Counted from the stretch's first letter, positions 1-8,070 are shown. The stretch is DNA of 64,000 bases from Parvibaculum sp046297875 (GCF_046297875.1 NZ_JBKBHD010000001.1:2046001-2110000); one strand, 5' to 3'. The notes: generated by a model from the letters alone, not told the origin. Program-made: numbers and translations.

Positions 1-95
1 GCGAGGCGAAGCTGCGTCTGGTCGAGCATCTTCGCTGTGTTCTGCATGCTGAGCAGATTTGACCGGATAGCACCGGAAAGGACCACATCAGCCAT
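1..95 (-). CDS. Flagellin, N-terminal fragment (cut by window edge)
   Basis: Only the first 31 codons are inside the window. They read MADVVLSGAIRSNLLSMQNT and continue with a KMLDQTQLRLA segment, the conserved N-terminal D0 helix of alphaproteobacterial flagellins. The protein would be the filament subunit, secreted without a cleaved signal peptide and polymerised outside the cell. The start is fixed by a GGAGGG ribosome binding site seven bases upstream. The gene has a long leader with a hairpin and a sigma-54 type promoter, and its upstream neighbour on the same strand is a TPR/glycosyltransferase. Which flagellin paralogue this is cannot be told from the fragment. Confidence 0.9.
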   Translation of the reverse strand, partial: MADVVLSGAIRSNLLSMQNTAKMLDQTQLRL

Positions 96-121
96 TGTCT
101 TTACCCTCCAGGGTTCTAGCC

Positions 122-139
122 TGCCGTTTCAACACGGCA
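122..139 (-). promoter_or_regulatory. Hairpin in the flagellin 5' leader
   Basis: The transcript sense reads TGCCGT, a six-base loop, then ACGGCA: a perfect six-bp stem about 27 bases before the flagellin start. In Caulobacter the FlbT protein acts on a structured flagellin leader, so this is a candidate post-transcriptional control element. That role is inference; only the inverted repeat is seen. Confidence 0.4.
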
Positions 140-269
140 CGAGCACTACACTCGGTGTTAATCATTAATTCGACGTAAACGGGGGAATCCAAATATCGAT
201 CTGGACCGGATCCGTTGACTTGCCGAACCGGGTGCCTGAGGGGCCTTTGCCTTACTCCGCATCCGTCGA

Positions 270-286
270 TTGCATCTGGCATACCA
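270..286 (-). promoter_or_regulatory. Sigma-54 type promoter of the flagellin gene
   Basis: On the minus strand the sequence TGGTATGCCAGATGCAA keeps the GG-N10-GC spacing of sigma-54 promoters and matches TGGCACG-N4-TTGCA at most positions. Transcription would start near 260, giving a leader of roughly 165 bases. Two ftr-like palindromes lie about 100 bp further upstream, the usual enhancer distance. Confidence 0.6.
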
Positions 287-375
287 GTCGCAAACGGCGG
301 GCCAGTTTCGAAAATCAATGAAATCAATGGGTTAGGATGTTCCGGCGGTTGGGGAGGTCGGCAAGTTCCCCCTTT

Positions 376-418
376 TCGGGAAAGTTTTGCCGGGCCGGAA
401 GAGGCAAGTTGTGCCTGC
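376..418. promoter_or_regulatory. Paired ftr-like (FlbD-type) sites upstream of flagellin
   Basis: Two quasi-palindromes lie at 376-394 (TCGGGAAAGTTTTGCCGGG) and 400-418 (core GGCAAGTTGTGCC), spaced 24 bp apart. They resemble the elements found upstream of flgI, flgF and flgB in this window and the Caulobacter ftr consensus (CGGC and GCC arms around an A/T-rich centre). FlbD, the sigma-54 activator, is the expected binder. Apart from these sites, the promoter and the leader hairpin, nothing else was recognised in the 345-base gap 96-440. Confidence 0.5.
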
Positions 419-440
419 GGATGCCAGAGCGGGCGCCGCC

Positions 441-2063
441 TTAGCCGCGAAGGAAGCGGTCCATATCAGCGATGATCGCGGCCGCCATTTTAGGCTTGTC
501 GGTCGAGCGGCCGATATCGTAGCAGCGCAGGCTCGGGAACCACGGCATATGGTCCGTGCCGAGTTTCGTCCAGATCCGGGCGGCGCCGTAGTGGAAGGTG
601 GGCACGCCGAGGGCGCCGGCGAGGGCGACCGGAAAGCTGGGCGGTCCGACCGTGACATCAAGGCAGGCGGTGAGGGCGGCGGCGCCCTCGAGATCGTTGA
701 AGAGGTCGAGGCCGGGCATGCGATGCAGCGTCAGGCCATGTTCAAGCAGCAGTGCTTCGGCTTCCTGCTCCACATTCGTATATTGAAGATTGACGACCTT
801 GATGCCTTCGAGCTTGAACAGCGCGGCCCAGTCGGCGAGCTGCGTGTAGTAGATGGAGCGAAGGTCGTCCACTTTCCCCGAAGTCCAGGAAATGCCGACC
901 TTGGGGCCGGGGCCGATGCTTGCCAGCCATTCGCGGCATTCGGCCATGCGCGCGGCATCGGGCACGAGCGGGGTGACGGCGGGCGGGAAATCGGCGACGC
1001 GCCGGCGAAGCTGCGCCGCAACGAGGCCTGCGGGCGCCGTGTAGTCGAAATCGACTTCGCCGTAATTGTCGAGGCCGGTCGAACGCCATGCTTCAGGGCG
1101 GACGGTCGCGGACGGCCAGGTGCGCTGATAGAGCGGCACGAGGCGGCGGTCCGTCTCGATGATGACGTGACTCGCGCGGGCGACGAGATCCGAGTAGCAG
1201 GTGGAAAAATGCAGGTCGTCGCCGAGGCCCTGTTCGCGCCAGACCATGATGGTCTTGCCCGTCAGGTCCTGGCCTTCCCAGATCAGGCCGGGGAAGGGGC
1301 GATAGGGCTGGCGCTGGCCGCAGGCAAAGCCGAAGCCATACATGTCCCAGCCTTCCCCGGTATAGCCCGTCGCCAGAAGCGTGCGCGCAAGGTTCCAGCG
1401 CGCGGCGTCGCATTCCGGGTCGATGGCGAGCGCGCGCTGCAGGGCTTCGAGCGCATCGTGCTGCCGATCGAGAATTTCATAGAGTGCCGCCAGATTGGTC
1501 CAGGTATGGGAAATGCCGGCGTCGATCTCGATTGAACGGTGATAGCAGGCGAGAGCGTCGTCGAACAGTTTGGTGCCGGTCAGCACCTTGCCGAGCATTC
1601 CATAGGCGGTAGCCGAGTCCGGCTTCATTTCGATGGCGCGCGAAATGAGGTCGACCGCGCGCTGCTTCTCGCCCAGTTCGTCCACCAAGACGCCGAGATT
1701 GATGAGGGCGGCGACATGGCCGGGCTCCACTTCGAGCAAGCGTTCGTAGAGGCTCCGGGCCTGAGTGGAGTGCTTTACATTGGTGCAAAGCACGGCGAGA
1801 TCGAAAATATAATGGAGATCGTCACCCGCATTGTCTGCAGCATGATTGAGCAGGGCGACGGCTTCGGCCTGACGTTTCGTGGCGATCAGGCATTGGGTAA
1901 GGCCGGTGATCGCGCCCAGATGCGCCGGATCCGAAGCGAGCACCTTGCGGTAGCGGGCTGCTGCGTCTTCATGACGGTCGCGCGCCTGCAGGCGCTGGCC
2001 CTGAGCGAACCTGCGTTCGGTGTCGGTGCCGCTGCTGGAACGCCGCTTGGTCATGGTGGACAT
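441..2063 (-). CDS. TPR protein with glycosyltransferase-like C-terminus, probable flagellin glycosyltransferase (FlmG-like)
   Basis: A 540-residue protein. Residues ~15-260 are a run of TPR motifs (for example HVAALINLGVLVDELGEKQR). The C-terminal half begins with a WREQGLGDDLHFSTCY segment, the GEQGLGD-type motif that follows TPRs in bacterial OGT/GT-B-like proteins, and later has a GPPSFPVALAGALGVPTF block. Caulobacter FlmG has the same TPR-plus-transferase layout: its TPRs bind flagellin and its transferase adds a pseudaminic-acid type sugar. Position next to the flagellin gene supports that role, but sugar and substrate are inferred. The start at 2063 (MSTMTKRR) is preferred over an in-frame ATG at 2108; neither has a strong ribosome binding site. 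A CtrA-like box lies 60 bp upstream. Confidence 0.6.
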   Translation of the reverse strand: MSTMTKRRSSSGTDTERRFAQGQRLQARDRHEDAAARYRKVLASDPAHLGAITGLTQCLIATKRQAEAVALLNHAADNAGDDLHYIFDLAVLCTNVKHSTQARSLYERLLEVEPGHVAALINLGVLVDELGEKQRAVDLISRAIEMKPDSATAYGMLGKVLTGTKLFDDALACYHRSIEIDAGISHTWTNLAALYEILDRQHDALEALQRALAIDPECDAARWNLARTLLATGYTGEGWDMYGFGFACGQRQPYRPFPGLIWEGQDLTGKTIMVWREQGLGDDLHFSTCYSDLVARASHVIIETDRRLVPLYQRTWPSATVRPEAWRSTGLDNYGEVDFDYTAPAGLVAAQLRRRVADFPPAVTPLVPDAARMAECREWLASIGPGPKVGISWTSGKVDDLRSIYYTQLADWAALFKLEGIKVVNLQYTNVEQEAEALLLEHGLTLHRMPGLDLFNDLEGAAALTACLDVTVGPPSFPVALAGALGVPTFHYGAARIWTKLGTDHMPWFPSLRCYDIGRSTDKPKMAAAIIADMDRFLRG

Positions 2064-2123
2064 TCGGATACTGCCCCGGTTGGCGCGTAAATGATGGGTC
2101 CACATCATTTCGGCCCGGCATGG

Positions 2124-2139
2124 TTACCACCGGGTTAAC
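2124..2139. promoter_or_regulatory. Degenerate CtrA box upstream of the FlmG-like gene
   Basis: The sequence TTAC-N7-TTAAC differs by one base from the CtrA consensus TTAA-N7-TTAAC. It lies between the FlmG-like gene and flgN, in position to act on the former. Confidence 0.4.
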
Positions 2140-2163
2140 AAATCCCGAAATGGAGCCACGAGG

Positions 2164-2637
2164 TCAGACGCGGGCGTCGAGCGTCAGCGAGCCGCTGCCT
2201 GCGGCTGTGGCGGCACGGCGCGGCGCAGCGGCATTTGCGCCATAGCCGAGCGCAGGTGCGGTTTTTTCGCTCATGGCGTTCGCGACCATGCGGATGAGGC
2301 CTTCCGAGACCGAACGGGCGGCGGCAAGTGCCTCGCCATTCAGTGCGAGAAGCCGGCCGAGTTCGATCATGCCGGCCTTGAGCCGGGCGACACGTTCGGC
2401 CGGCGCCCGGTCGATCAGCTCCTTGCGGGTCTGAACGGACTGGACATCGAGGGCATATTCATTGGCGAGGCGGATTTTCTCCGGCTGCAGCGCTACCACC
2501 TGTTCGCGGTCGCGGTTGCGGAGCGCCTCGGTTTCGCGGGCGATGATGGCGCCAAGGTCAACGGTGAGCGCGATCATGCGGTCGACAAGGTCGGCCGGAG
2601 CCAGCGCCTCGGCAGGGGTGCGGCGCTTGTCGCTCAT
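2164..2637 (-). CDS. FlgN-like flagellar protein
   Basis: A 157-residue, helix-rich protein with heptad-like runs (residues ~18-120) and a low-complexity Ala-rich tail. This fits the FlgN family of export chaperones for the hook-filament junction proteins FlgK and FlgL. Sequence identity within that family is low, so the call leans on size, helical character and location. Its ATG overlaps the stop of the flgJ-like gene by four bases, so it is translationally coupled as third gene of the flgI operon. Confidence 0.6.
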   Translation of the reverse strand: MSDKRRTPAEALAPADLVDRMIALTVDLGAIIARETEALRNRDREQVVALQPEKIRLANEYALDVQSVQTRKELIDRAPAERVARLKAGMIELGRLLALNGEALAAARSVSEGLIRMVANAMSEKTAPALGYGANAAAPRRAATAAGSGSLTLDARV

Positions 2638-2954
2638 CGGGACGCCTCCTGAAGCTTGAGAATCTCGCGGTAGATATCGTCGGCGATGCCGATGCCGCCG
2701 GCCTTGGAGACCTCACGGCCATACTGATCGACCAGCAGCGAGCGGAACATGGTTTCGCCGGGTCCGCCGCCGAAGGGGCTTTCCTGCTCCATGCTCTCGA
2801 ACATCGACTGGAACAGAGTCGAGACGAACTGCGCCTCGAAATCCTGCGCGGCTTCCCAGGCGCGCGGATCGCGCGTGCCATGCGCTGCAGATACCGGTTT
2901 GGCTGCGGCGGCGGGCATATAATAAGAGGTGACGGCGGCGAGGGCTTCCATCAC
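2634..2954 (-). CDS. flgJ: Rod-binding protein FlgJ N-domain (CheL-like)
   Basis: A 106-residue single-domain protein matching the rod-binding domain of FlgJ. Residues ~36-100 carry the conserved pattern DFEAQFVSTLFQSMFESM and a later MFRSLLVDQYGREVSKAGGIGIAD segment split over two helices. The muramidase domain of enterobacterial FlgJ is absent, as is normal in Alphaproteobacteria, where the short form is often called CheL. It helps rod assembly in the periplasm. It overlaps both flgI and flgN by four bases, which indicates one operon. Confidence 0.85.
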   Translation of the reverse strand: MMEALAAVTSYYMPAAAAKPVSAAHGTRDPRAWEAAQDFEAQFVSTLFQSMFESMEQESPFGGGPGETMFRSLLVDQYGREVSKAGGIGIADDIYREILKLQEASR

Positions 2955-4102
2955 ATCACCTCGATTTCGGCCTGGAGCGCGCCGGACGCCTTGATCGCCT
3001 GCAGAATAGTGATCATGTCGCGCGGGCTGACGCCGAGCGCATTGAGACCGTCGACAAGCTGCGCAAGGCTGATGCTGCCGTCGATAATGCCAAGCTGGCG
3101 GCCATTTTCCTCGTCGACCTCGACATTGGTGCGCGGCACGACCACGGTGTCGCCCTGCGTCGAGAAGGGCGAGGGCTGGCTCACCTGCGGCGTTTCGCTG
3201 ATCGAGATGGTGAGGTTGCCCTGGGCAATCGCGACCTTGCTGATGCGCACGTCCTGACCCATGACGATGACGCCGGAGGATTCGTCGATGACGACCTTGG
3301 CGGAAAGATCGGGCTGGACGCGAAGCTGCTCGATATCGGTGAGAAGCCCGACAACGCCGCCGCGCCAGCCGGCCGGCACATTGAGCTGCACGGTGGTCGG
3401 GTTATCGGCGATGGCGGTGTTCGCGCCGAGGAATGTGTTGATCGCACCGGCGACACGCCTGGCGGTCGTCAGGTCCGGGTTGCGGAGCGACAGGCGCAAT
3501 GTACGCAGGTCCGCAAGGCGGAAATCGAGTTCGCGTTCGACAATGGCGCCGTTGGCGATGCGGGCATTGGTGGGCACGCCGCGGGTGACAGAGGCCGCTT
3601 CGCCGACGGCGGCAAAACCGCCCGTTGCGAGCGAGCCCTGAGCCACCGCGTAGACTTCGCCATCCGCACCCATCAGCGGCGTGACGAGAAGGACGCCGCC
3701 CTGAAGGTTCGAGGCGTCGCCAAGCGCGCTCACGGTCACATCGATCCGCGTGCCCTGCGTGGCGAAGGCCGGCAGGTTTGCCGACACCATGACGGCCGCG
3801 ACATTGGCGGTTTTCAGCGTGGTGCCGCGTGTGTTGACGCCGAGGCGCTCAAGCATGCCGATCAGGCTCTGCTGGGTGAAGGGGGCATTGCGAAGCGTGT
3901 CGCCCGTGCCGTTGAGGCCGACGACGAGGCCGTAGCCCACCAGCATGTTGTCGCGGATGCCTTCGACATCGACGATGTCCTTGATGCGCGAGCTTGCCTC
4001 GGCCCTTTCGGCCGTAAGCGGCGCAAGGGCGCAGACGGCAAAAAGCGCCAGCAGCAATGCGGCGGGACGGAAAAGGGAAGGCCAGGATTTCAACCGGGAC
4101 AT
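2951..4102 (-). CDS. flgI: Flagellar P-ring protein FlgI
   Basis: A 383-residue protein of normal FlgI length, with an N-terminal signal peptide (LLLALFAVCALAPL) followed by the typical start of the mature protein, SRIKDIVDVEGIRDNMLVGYG, slightly shifted. FlgI polymerises in the periplasm into the P ring around the rod. The ATG at 4102 is preferred over an upstream in-frame TTG. A sigma-54 type promoter lies about 40 bp upstream and an ftr-like pair further up. It heads the flgI-flgJ-flgN operon and is divergent from fliX, the same arrangement as in Caulobacter. Confidence 0.95.
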   Translation of the reverse strand: MSRLKSWPSLFRPAALLLALFAVCALAPLTAERAEASSRIKDIVDVEGIRDNMLVGYGLVVGLNGTGDTLRNAPFTQQSLIGMLERLGVNTRGTTLKTANVAAVMVSANLPAFATQGTRIDVTVSALGDASNLQGGVLLVTPLMGADGEVYAVAQGSLATGGFAAVGEAASVTRGVPTNARIANGAIVERELDFRLADLRTLRLSLRNPDLTTARRVAGAINTFLGANTAIADNPTTVQLNVPAGWRGGVVGLLTDIEQLRVQPDLSAKVVIDESSGVIVMGQDVRISKVAIAQGNLTISISETPQVSQPSPFSTQGDTVVVPRTNVEVDEENGRQLGIIDGSISLAQLVDGLNALGVSPRDMITILQAIKASGALQAEIEVM

Positions 4103-4139
4103 GGATCGACCACTCAATCGCTTGCGATACGAGCCATTG

Positions 4140-4157
4140 TTTGCGAAAGCCGTGCCA
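4140..4157 (-). promoter_or_regulatory. Sigma-54 promoter of the flgI operon
   Basis: The minus strand reads TGGCACGGCTTTCGCAAA. It has a perfect TGGCACG -24 element and a TCGCA -12 element with exact GG-N10-GC spacing. Transcription would begin near 4131, giving a leader of about 30 bases. Confidence 0.75.
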
Positions 4158-4242
4158 TGCGGCGGGCGGCAGGGATGGGCTTCAACTTATTGATTTAATT
4201 TGATTTTTTAATTCGCGCTCCGGGCGGGGCGCGGTGCCGGGG

Positions 4243-4278
4243 GAGCAGAAGCTGCCGCCCCCGGCAAATGCTGCCCGG
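4243..4278. promoter_or_regulatory. Paired ftr-like sites between flgI and fliX
   Basis: Two abutting quasi-palindromes, GAGCAGAAGCTGCCGCC (4243-4259) and CCCGGCAAATGCTGCCCGG (4260-4278), lie about 100 bp upstream of the flgI sigma-54 promoter. The second is nearly symmetric and is the best ftr match in the window. FlbD is the expected binder and could activate flgI while acting on the divergent fliX promoter. Confidence 0.6.
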
Positions 4279-4292
4279 CCCCGGCAACAGGC

Positions 4293-4307
4293 TTAACGAG
4301 CCTTTAA
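4293..4307. promoter_or_regulatory. CtrA box upstream of fliX
   Basis: An exact TTAA-N7-TTAA (TTAACGAGCCTTTAA) lies 63 bp before the fliX start. CtrA controls class II flagellar genes, including fliX, in Caulobacter. Confidence 0.7.
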
Positions 4308-4369
4308 GACCTCAGGTTCATTTTGGAGATGTTGAGGAATTCCAGCCTGGAATCCCACTGGAGACGGCC

Positions 4370-4804
4370 ATGAAGATCGGTGAAAGCAGATCGGCTTCGC
4401 AGTCAGGACCCGCGCGCGGCACACCGGCGCGGGGCGGCGGTGGCAGCTTTTCGGTTGGCGGTGCGCCTGCGGCGCGTGGCGCGGCGGGGCTGTCCGGCCC
4501 GGCCTCGCTGGCTGCCGTCGATGCCCTTCTCGCGTTGCAGGAGACCCCGGCGGCCGATGACGCGCTCCATGCGCCGAAGCGCCAGGCGATCCTCCGGGCG
4601 GAGGAGATGCTCGACATTCTGGACGATATCAAGCTCGCGCTTTTGGCCGGGCAATTGCCGAAATCCAAGCTTTCCCGCCTACTTTCCGTTGTCGAGCGCC
4701 AGCAAGGCGCCTTCAGCGACCCCCGGCTCAAGGACATTCTCGACCAGATCGAGCTCAGGGCCCGCGTGGAACTGGCGAAATTCGGAACCTATACTAAAGT
4801 CTAG
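4370..4804 (+). CDS. fliX: Flagellar assembly regulator FliX
   Basis: A 144-residue protein with a disordered Gly/Ala-rich N-terminus (residues ~8-50) and a conserved helical C-terminal half ending in ELAKFGTYTKV, typical of FliX. In Caulobacter FliX couples completion of the early flagellar structure to FlbD activity, so it links basal-body assembly to the ftr sites described here. The ATG at 4370 follows a GGAG; a longer in-frame reading to 4268 would run through the CtrA box and is rejected. It is divergent from flgI. Confidence 0.85.
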   Translation: MKIGESRSASQSGPARGTPARGGGGSFSVGGAPAARGAAGLSGPASLAAVDALLALQETPAADDALHAPKRQAILRAEEMLDILDDIKLALLAGQLPKSKLSRLLSVVERQQGAFSDPRLKDILDQIELRARVELAKFGTYTKV

Positions 4805-4966
4805 GTTTTCTCCTGTTTCCGGCGGCCCCCCGCCCGCTCTTGAATTCGGGCAATTTCCACAAATATTTCACCGGCTTGGCCGCCAATGGCCGGTTGAGAA
4901 TCGCGAAGGCGCTTCCTATACTCCGCGCGCTTCGGCGAAGGTTTGTGTCACAGAGAGATTGCCTAA

Positions 4967-5383
4967 ATGGCCGTGCGTTTGCCCAAGGGCTATATGCCGT
5001 CAGACGACGAACCGTTCATGAACAAGCGGCAGAAGGAGTATTTCCGCCGCAAACTCGAGAAGTGGAAAGAGGACATCCTGATCGAGAACCGCGAGACGCT
5101 GCAGCACCTGCAGGACGACTCGGTTCAGCATCCCGATCTTGCCGACCGCGCCTCTTCCGAAACCGAACGCTCCCTTGAACTCCGCACCCGCGACCGTCAG
5201 CGCAAGCTGATCGCCAAGATCGATGCGGCCATCCGCCGGATCGACGATGGCACCTATGGCTATTGCGAGGAGACGGGCGAGCCGATCAGTCTGAAGCGGC
5301 TCGACGCGCGGCCGATCGCGACGCTTTCCATCGAGGCGCAGGAACGGCATGAACGGCGCGAGAAGGTCTATCGCGACGACTGA
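4967..5383 (+). CDS. dksA: RNA polymerase-binding factor DksA, single-cysteine type
   Basis: A 138-residue DksA/TraR protein: an N-terminal coiled coil (residues ~15-85) followed by a globular domain with YGYCEETGEPISLKRL. DksA binds the RNA polymerase secondary channel and works with ppGpp on rRNA and amino-acid promoters. The classic four-cysteine zinc finger is reduced to one cysteine (C100); the other metal positions are Thr and Ala, a form known from several Alphaproteobacteria. It sits alone between fliX and the flgH end and is closed by a strong terminator. Confidence 0.9.
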   Translation: MAVRLPKGYMPSDDEPFMNKRQKEYFRRKLEKWKEDILIENRETLQHLQDDSVQHPDLADRASSETERSLELRTRDRQRKLIAKIDAAIRRIDDGTYGYCEETGEPISLKRLDARPIATLSIEAQERHERREKVYRDD

Positions 5384-5410
5384 ACGGAAGAGTTCAATCG
5401 GGACACACAA

Positions 5411-5440
5411 AAAACGCGGCTCTTTCGGAGCCGCGTTTTT
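5411..5440. terminator. Bidirectional terminator between dksA and flgH
   Basis: Perfect 12-bp arms (AAAACGCGGCTC and its complement) flank a five-base loop and are bounded by T-runs on both strands. It serves the convergent dksA and flgH genes. Confidence 0.9.
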
Positions 5441-5459
5441 CGTTGGAGCGATGCCTTGC

Positions 5460-6197
5460 TCAGAAAGGCATGACGATGTCGAGAAGCTGCTGGCCGTAGC
5501 GCGGCTGCTGCACGTCGCTGATCTGGCCTTCGCCGCCATAGGAGATGCGCGCCTCGGCGATCTGCGAATGCTGGATCGTGTTGGTGTTTGTGATGTCCTC
5601 GGGGCGGACGATGCCCGTGATGAGGAGATCGCGTACCTCGAAGTTGACGCGCACCTGCTGGCGGCCGGCGATCACGAGATTGCCGTTCGGCAGGACGTCG
5701 GTGACGACGGCGGCGATAGTCAGGTCCACCTGTTCGCGGCGATCCACGGAGCCGGTGCCCGCATTCGAGCTGGTGCTGCCGAGATCGGCGAGGCTCGTAT
5801 TGTCCACAGCGTCCGGGAAGACCTTGCCGAGATAGGACTCGTAGCCGAAGAGATTGTTGACGCCGGCGCTTTCGGAATTGGCGCGGCTGCGCTTCGTGGT
5901 GTTGTTCACCTTGGCGCTGTCGGTAATGTTGATGTTCACGGTCAGGATGTCGCCGATGCGGGCCGCACGCTGATCCCGGAAGAAGGCACGCGAACCGGAA
6001 CGCCAAAGCGAGTTCGGCTGGTAGACGATCTGTTCGGGCTGCGGCATGCGCATCGACACGGTCGGCGCTTCGGTGCCGATGGGCGCCAGATCCGGCGCCT
6101 TGCCGATATTGGACAGACGGCCAGGCGCATTGCAGGCGCCGAGCGTGGCCGCAAGAAGGACGATAGTGGCGAGGCGGGAAGCTGTACCGGCAAACAT
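5460..6197 (-). CDS. flgH: Flagellar L-ring lipoprotein FlgH
   Basis: A 245-residue lipoprotein with a signal peptide ending in the lipobox LGAC (C22). The mature part has the FlgH pattern SLWRSGSRAFFRDQRAARIGDILTVNI-like, quoted here only in outline, and ends ...QQLLDIVMPF. FlgH forms the L ring in the outer membrane around the rod. It is the last gene of flgF-flgG-flgA-flgH. An AAAGG lies eight bases before the start. Confidence 0.95.
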   Translation of the reverse strand: MFAGTASRLATIVLLAATLGACNAPGRLSNIGKAPDLAPIGTEAPTVSMRMPQPEQIVYQPNSLWRSGSRAFFRDQRAARIGDILTVNINITDSAKVNNTTKRSRANSESAGVNNLFGYESYLGKVFPDAVDNTSLADLGSTSSNAGTGSVDRREQVDLTIAAVVTDVLPNGNLVIAGRQQVRVNFEVRDLLITGIVRPEDITNTNTIQHSQIAEARISYGGEGQISDVQQPRYGQQLLDIVMPF

Positions 6198-6242
6198 TGA
6201 CTTTACCTTTTCGGTGCTGGCCCTGACGGGCTTGCGTTTCCG

Positions 6243-7241
6243 TTACGAATTGTTCGAGTGCGTCGTGGCCGAGACGGCGCGCGCGCTGCCGGGCGTGTCG
6301 ACGCGGATGCTGTTGGGACCATCCACAACGCCGCGCAGGGTGCGGTTCGAGCGTGTGTTCAGCACGTTGATGATGTCGCCGACGGCGCCGTTTTCGAGTG
6401 CACGGCCACGCGCGATCAGCGTCAGCGTGCCGGAGGTGAGCAGCATATCGACCTGAGCACCCTTCTGGACGACGACGGGCGGCACCATGTCGGCAAGGCG
6501 CAGCGGCTCGCCCGAGCGCGCCTGATAGCGCGGCGACATGCCGAGAAGCTGGTCGAGCGAGGTGATGGCATTCTGGCCGATACGGTTCGAGGGGACGCGT
6601 ACCCAGTCGATGTCGCTATGGCGCACGACATCGCCGGGGCGCATGTCGCGGTTGAGAACAGGCACGTCGGAAACGGGATAGGCGCGGCCCGTCACGCGGT
6701 GGAGCGGGCTCAGCATGTCGCCGGCCGGTGCGCGAAGGATCGCGGTGAAGCTGCCATTGCGGCGATTGAAGGCGATCTGTTCGACATTGACCGAAATCTC
6801 GGCATTGTCGGCAACCTGGACACCGGCGGCGCCATTGGTGAAATCGATCTGGAGCTGGGCGGCGGAGGGGAGGCCCGTCGACTGCGCACCGATGGCGGCG
6901 GCAATGGCGGAGGCGACTTCCTCTTCCGGCACGGCGATTCCGCTGCGGGCAACGACGATGTGGCTCAGGCCCGCATCATTGCGCCATTCGATGCCGTTGC
7001 GGCGGGCGGCGAGCGAAATGCGCGACACGGAAATCTCGCTGCGAAGCCCCGGCGCAGGCGCATTGGCGATAACGACATGGGCGGCCTTGCCGGCATTGTC
7101 AAAAATATCGCCGAGCGTGACCGTTTCGCCCGACACGGTGACTGCGGGGCGAAGTTCGGCCGCGTGGACCGTGCCTGCGACAAGCACGAAGGCGGCGATG
7201 GCGGCGAGACGGGAAAACATACGGGTCATCATGGCGTTCAT
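6243..7241 (-). CDS. flgA: Flagella basal body P-ring formation chaperone FlgA
   Basis: A 332-residue periplasmic protein with a signal peptide (AAIAAFVLVAGTVHAAEL) and a C-terminal SAF domain (from residue ~200: DVPVLNRDMRPGDVVRHSDI). FlgA is the chaperone for P-ring assembly by FlgI. It is longer than the enterobacterial form, as usual in Alphaproteobacteria. Only three bases separate it from flgG. Several in-frame ATGs (codons 1, 4, 5, 8) make the exact start uncertain by a few residues. Confidence 0.93.
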   Translation of the reverse strand: MNAMMTRMFSRLAAIAAFVLVAGTVHAAELRPAVTVSGETVTLGDIFDNAGKAAHVVIANAPAPGLRSEISVSRISLAARRNGIEWRNDAGLSHIVVARSGIAVPEEEVASAIAAAIGAQSTGLPSAAQLQIDFTNGAAGVQVADNAEISVNVEQIAFNRRNGSFTAILRAPAGDMLSPLHRVTGRAYPVSDVPVLNRDMRPGDVVRHSDIDWVRVPSNRIGQNAITSLDQLLGMSPRYQARSGEPLRLADMVPPVVVQKGAQVDMLLTSGTLTLIARGRALENGAVGDIINVLNTRSNRTLRGVVDGPNSIRVDTPGSARAVSATTHSNNS

Positions 7242-7244
7242 CGC

Positions 7245-8030
7245 TTACTTAATGTTCGTGGTGACGGACATCATCTCGTCGGAGGCGGTGATGACCTTGG
7301 CGTTCATTTCATAAGCGCGCTGCGCGGTGATGAGCGTGGTGATTTCGCTGACCGCGTTCACGTTCGAGGTTTCGAGGAAGCCCTGCAGAACGCTGCCAAT
7401 GCCGTCATTGGCGGGAATGCCGATGGTGGGGGCGCCGCTCGCGGTTGTTTCCGTGAAGAGGTTGTTGCCGAGAGGGTCGAGGCCTGCGTCGTTGGCAAAA
7501 GTTGCAAGTTCGATCTGGCCGACAACCTGCGAAGCCGTCTCGCCCTGCAGCGTCACCTGGACCTGGCCGTCGCGGCTGATGGTGACGTCGATCGCTTCCG
7601 GCGGAATGTTGATACCGGGGGCGAGCGTGTAGCCGTCCGCCGTTACCATCTGGCCATCGGCGCTGATCTGGAACGAACCGGCGCGGGTATATGCGTCTTC
7701 GCCGCTCGGCAGTTCGACGCGGAAATAGCCGCGGCCCTGGATGGCGATGTCGAGCTTGTTCTCGGTATTGTCGAGATTGCCCTGCGTCATGATGCGGTTC
7801 ACGGCCGCCGTCTTCACGCCGAGGCCGACCTGCACACCGGCGGGCACGATGGTGCCTGCGTCCGACGAGTTGGTGCCGACGCGGCGCAGGTTCTGGTAGA
7901 GCAGGTCCTGGAACTCGGCGCGCTGGCGCTTGAAGCCCGAGGTGCTCATATTGGCGATGTTGTTGGAGATCACCTCGACATTGAGCTGCTGGGCCATCAT
8001 GCCTGTGGCGGCGATGCTGAGCGACTGCAT
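7245..8030 (-). CDS. flgG: Flagellar distal rod protein FlgG
   Basis: A 261-residue rod protein. It begins MQSLSIAATGMMAQQLNVEV and has the flagellar rod motif ISNNIANMSTSGFKRQRAEF near the N-terminus and the matching C-terminal ...LITAQRAYEMNAKVITASDEM helix. FlgG builds the distal rod that crosses the peptidoglycan and outer membrane. It is the second gene of the operon, 40 bases after flgF. Confidence 0.97.
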   Translation of the reverse strand: MQSLSIAATGMMAQQLNVEVISNNIANMSTSGFKRQRAEFQDLLYQNLRRVGTNSSDAGTIVPAGVQVGLGVKTAAVNRIMTQGNLDNTENKLDIAIQGRGYFRVELPSGEDAYTRAGSFQISADGQMVTADGYTLAPGINIPPEAIDVTISRDGQVQVTLQGETASQVVGQIELATFANDAGLDPLGNNLFTETTASGAPTIGIPANDGIGSVLQGFLETSNVNAVSEITTLITAQRAYEMNAKVITASDEMMSVTTNIK

Positions 8031-8070
8031 ATGCGTACTTCCTTACTCTGCGTTTCGGGCGTGACGGGCG

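Noticed and set aside
163..175. TTAATCATTAA-like sequence upstream of flagellin as a CtrA box
   Set aside because: The two TTAA half-sites are three bases apart, not seven.
220..236. Alternative sigma-54 promoter with TTGCC and GGTGCC elements upstream of flagellin
   Set aside because: The spacing between the GC and CC pairs is one base too long; the site at 270-286 fits exactly.
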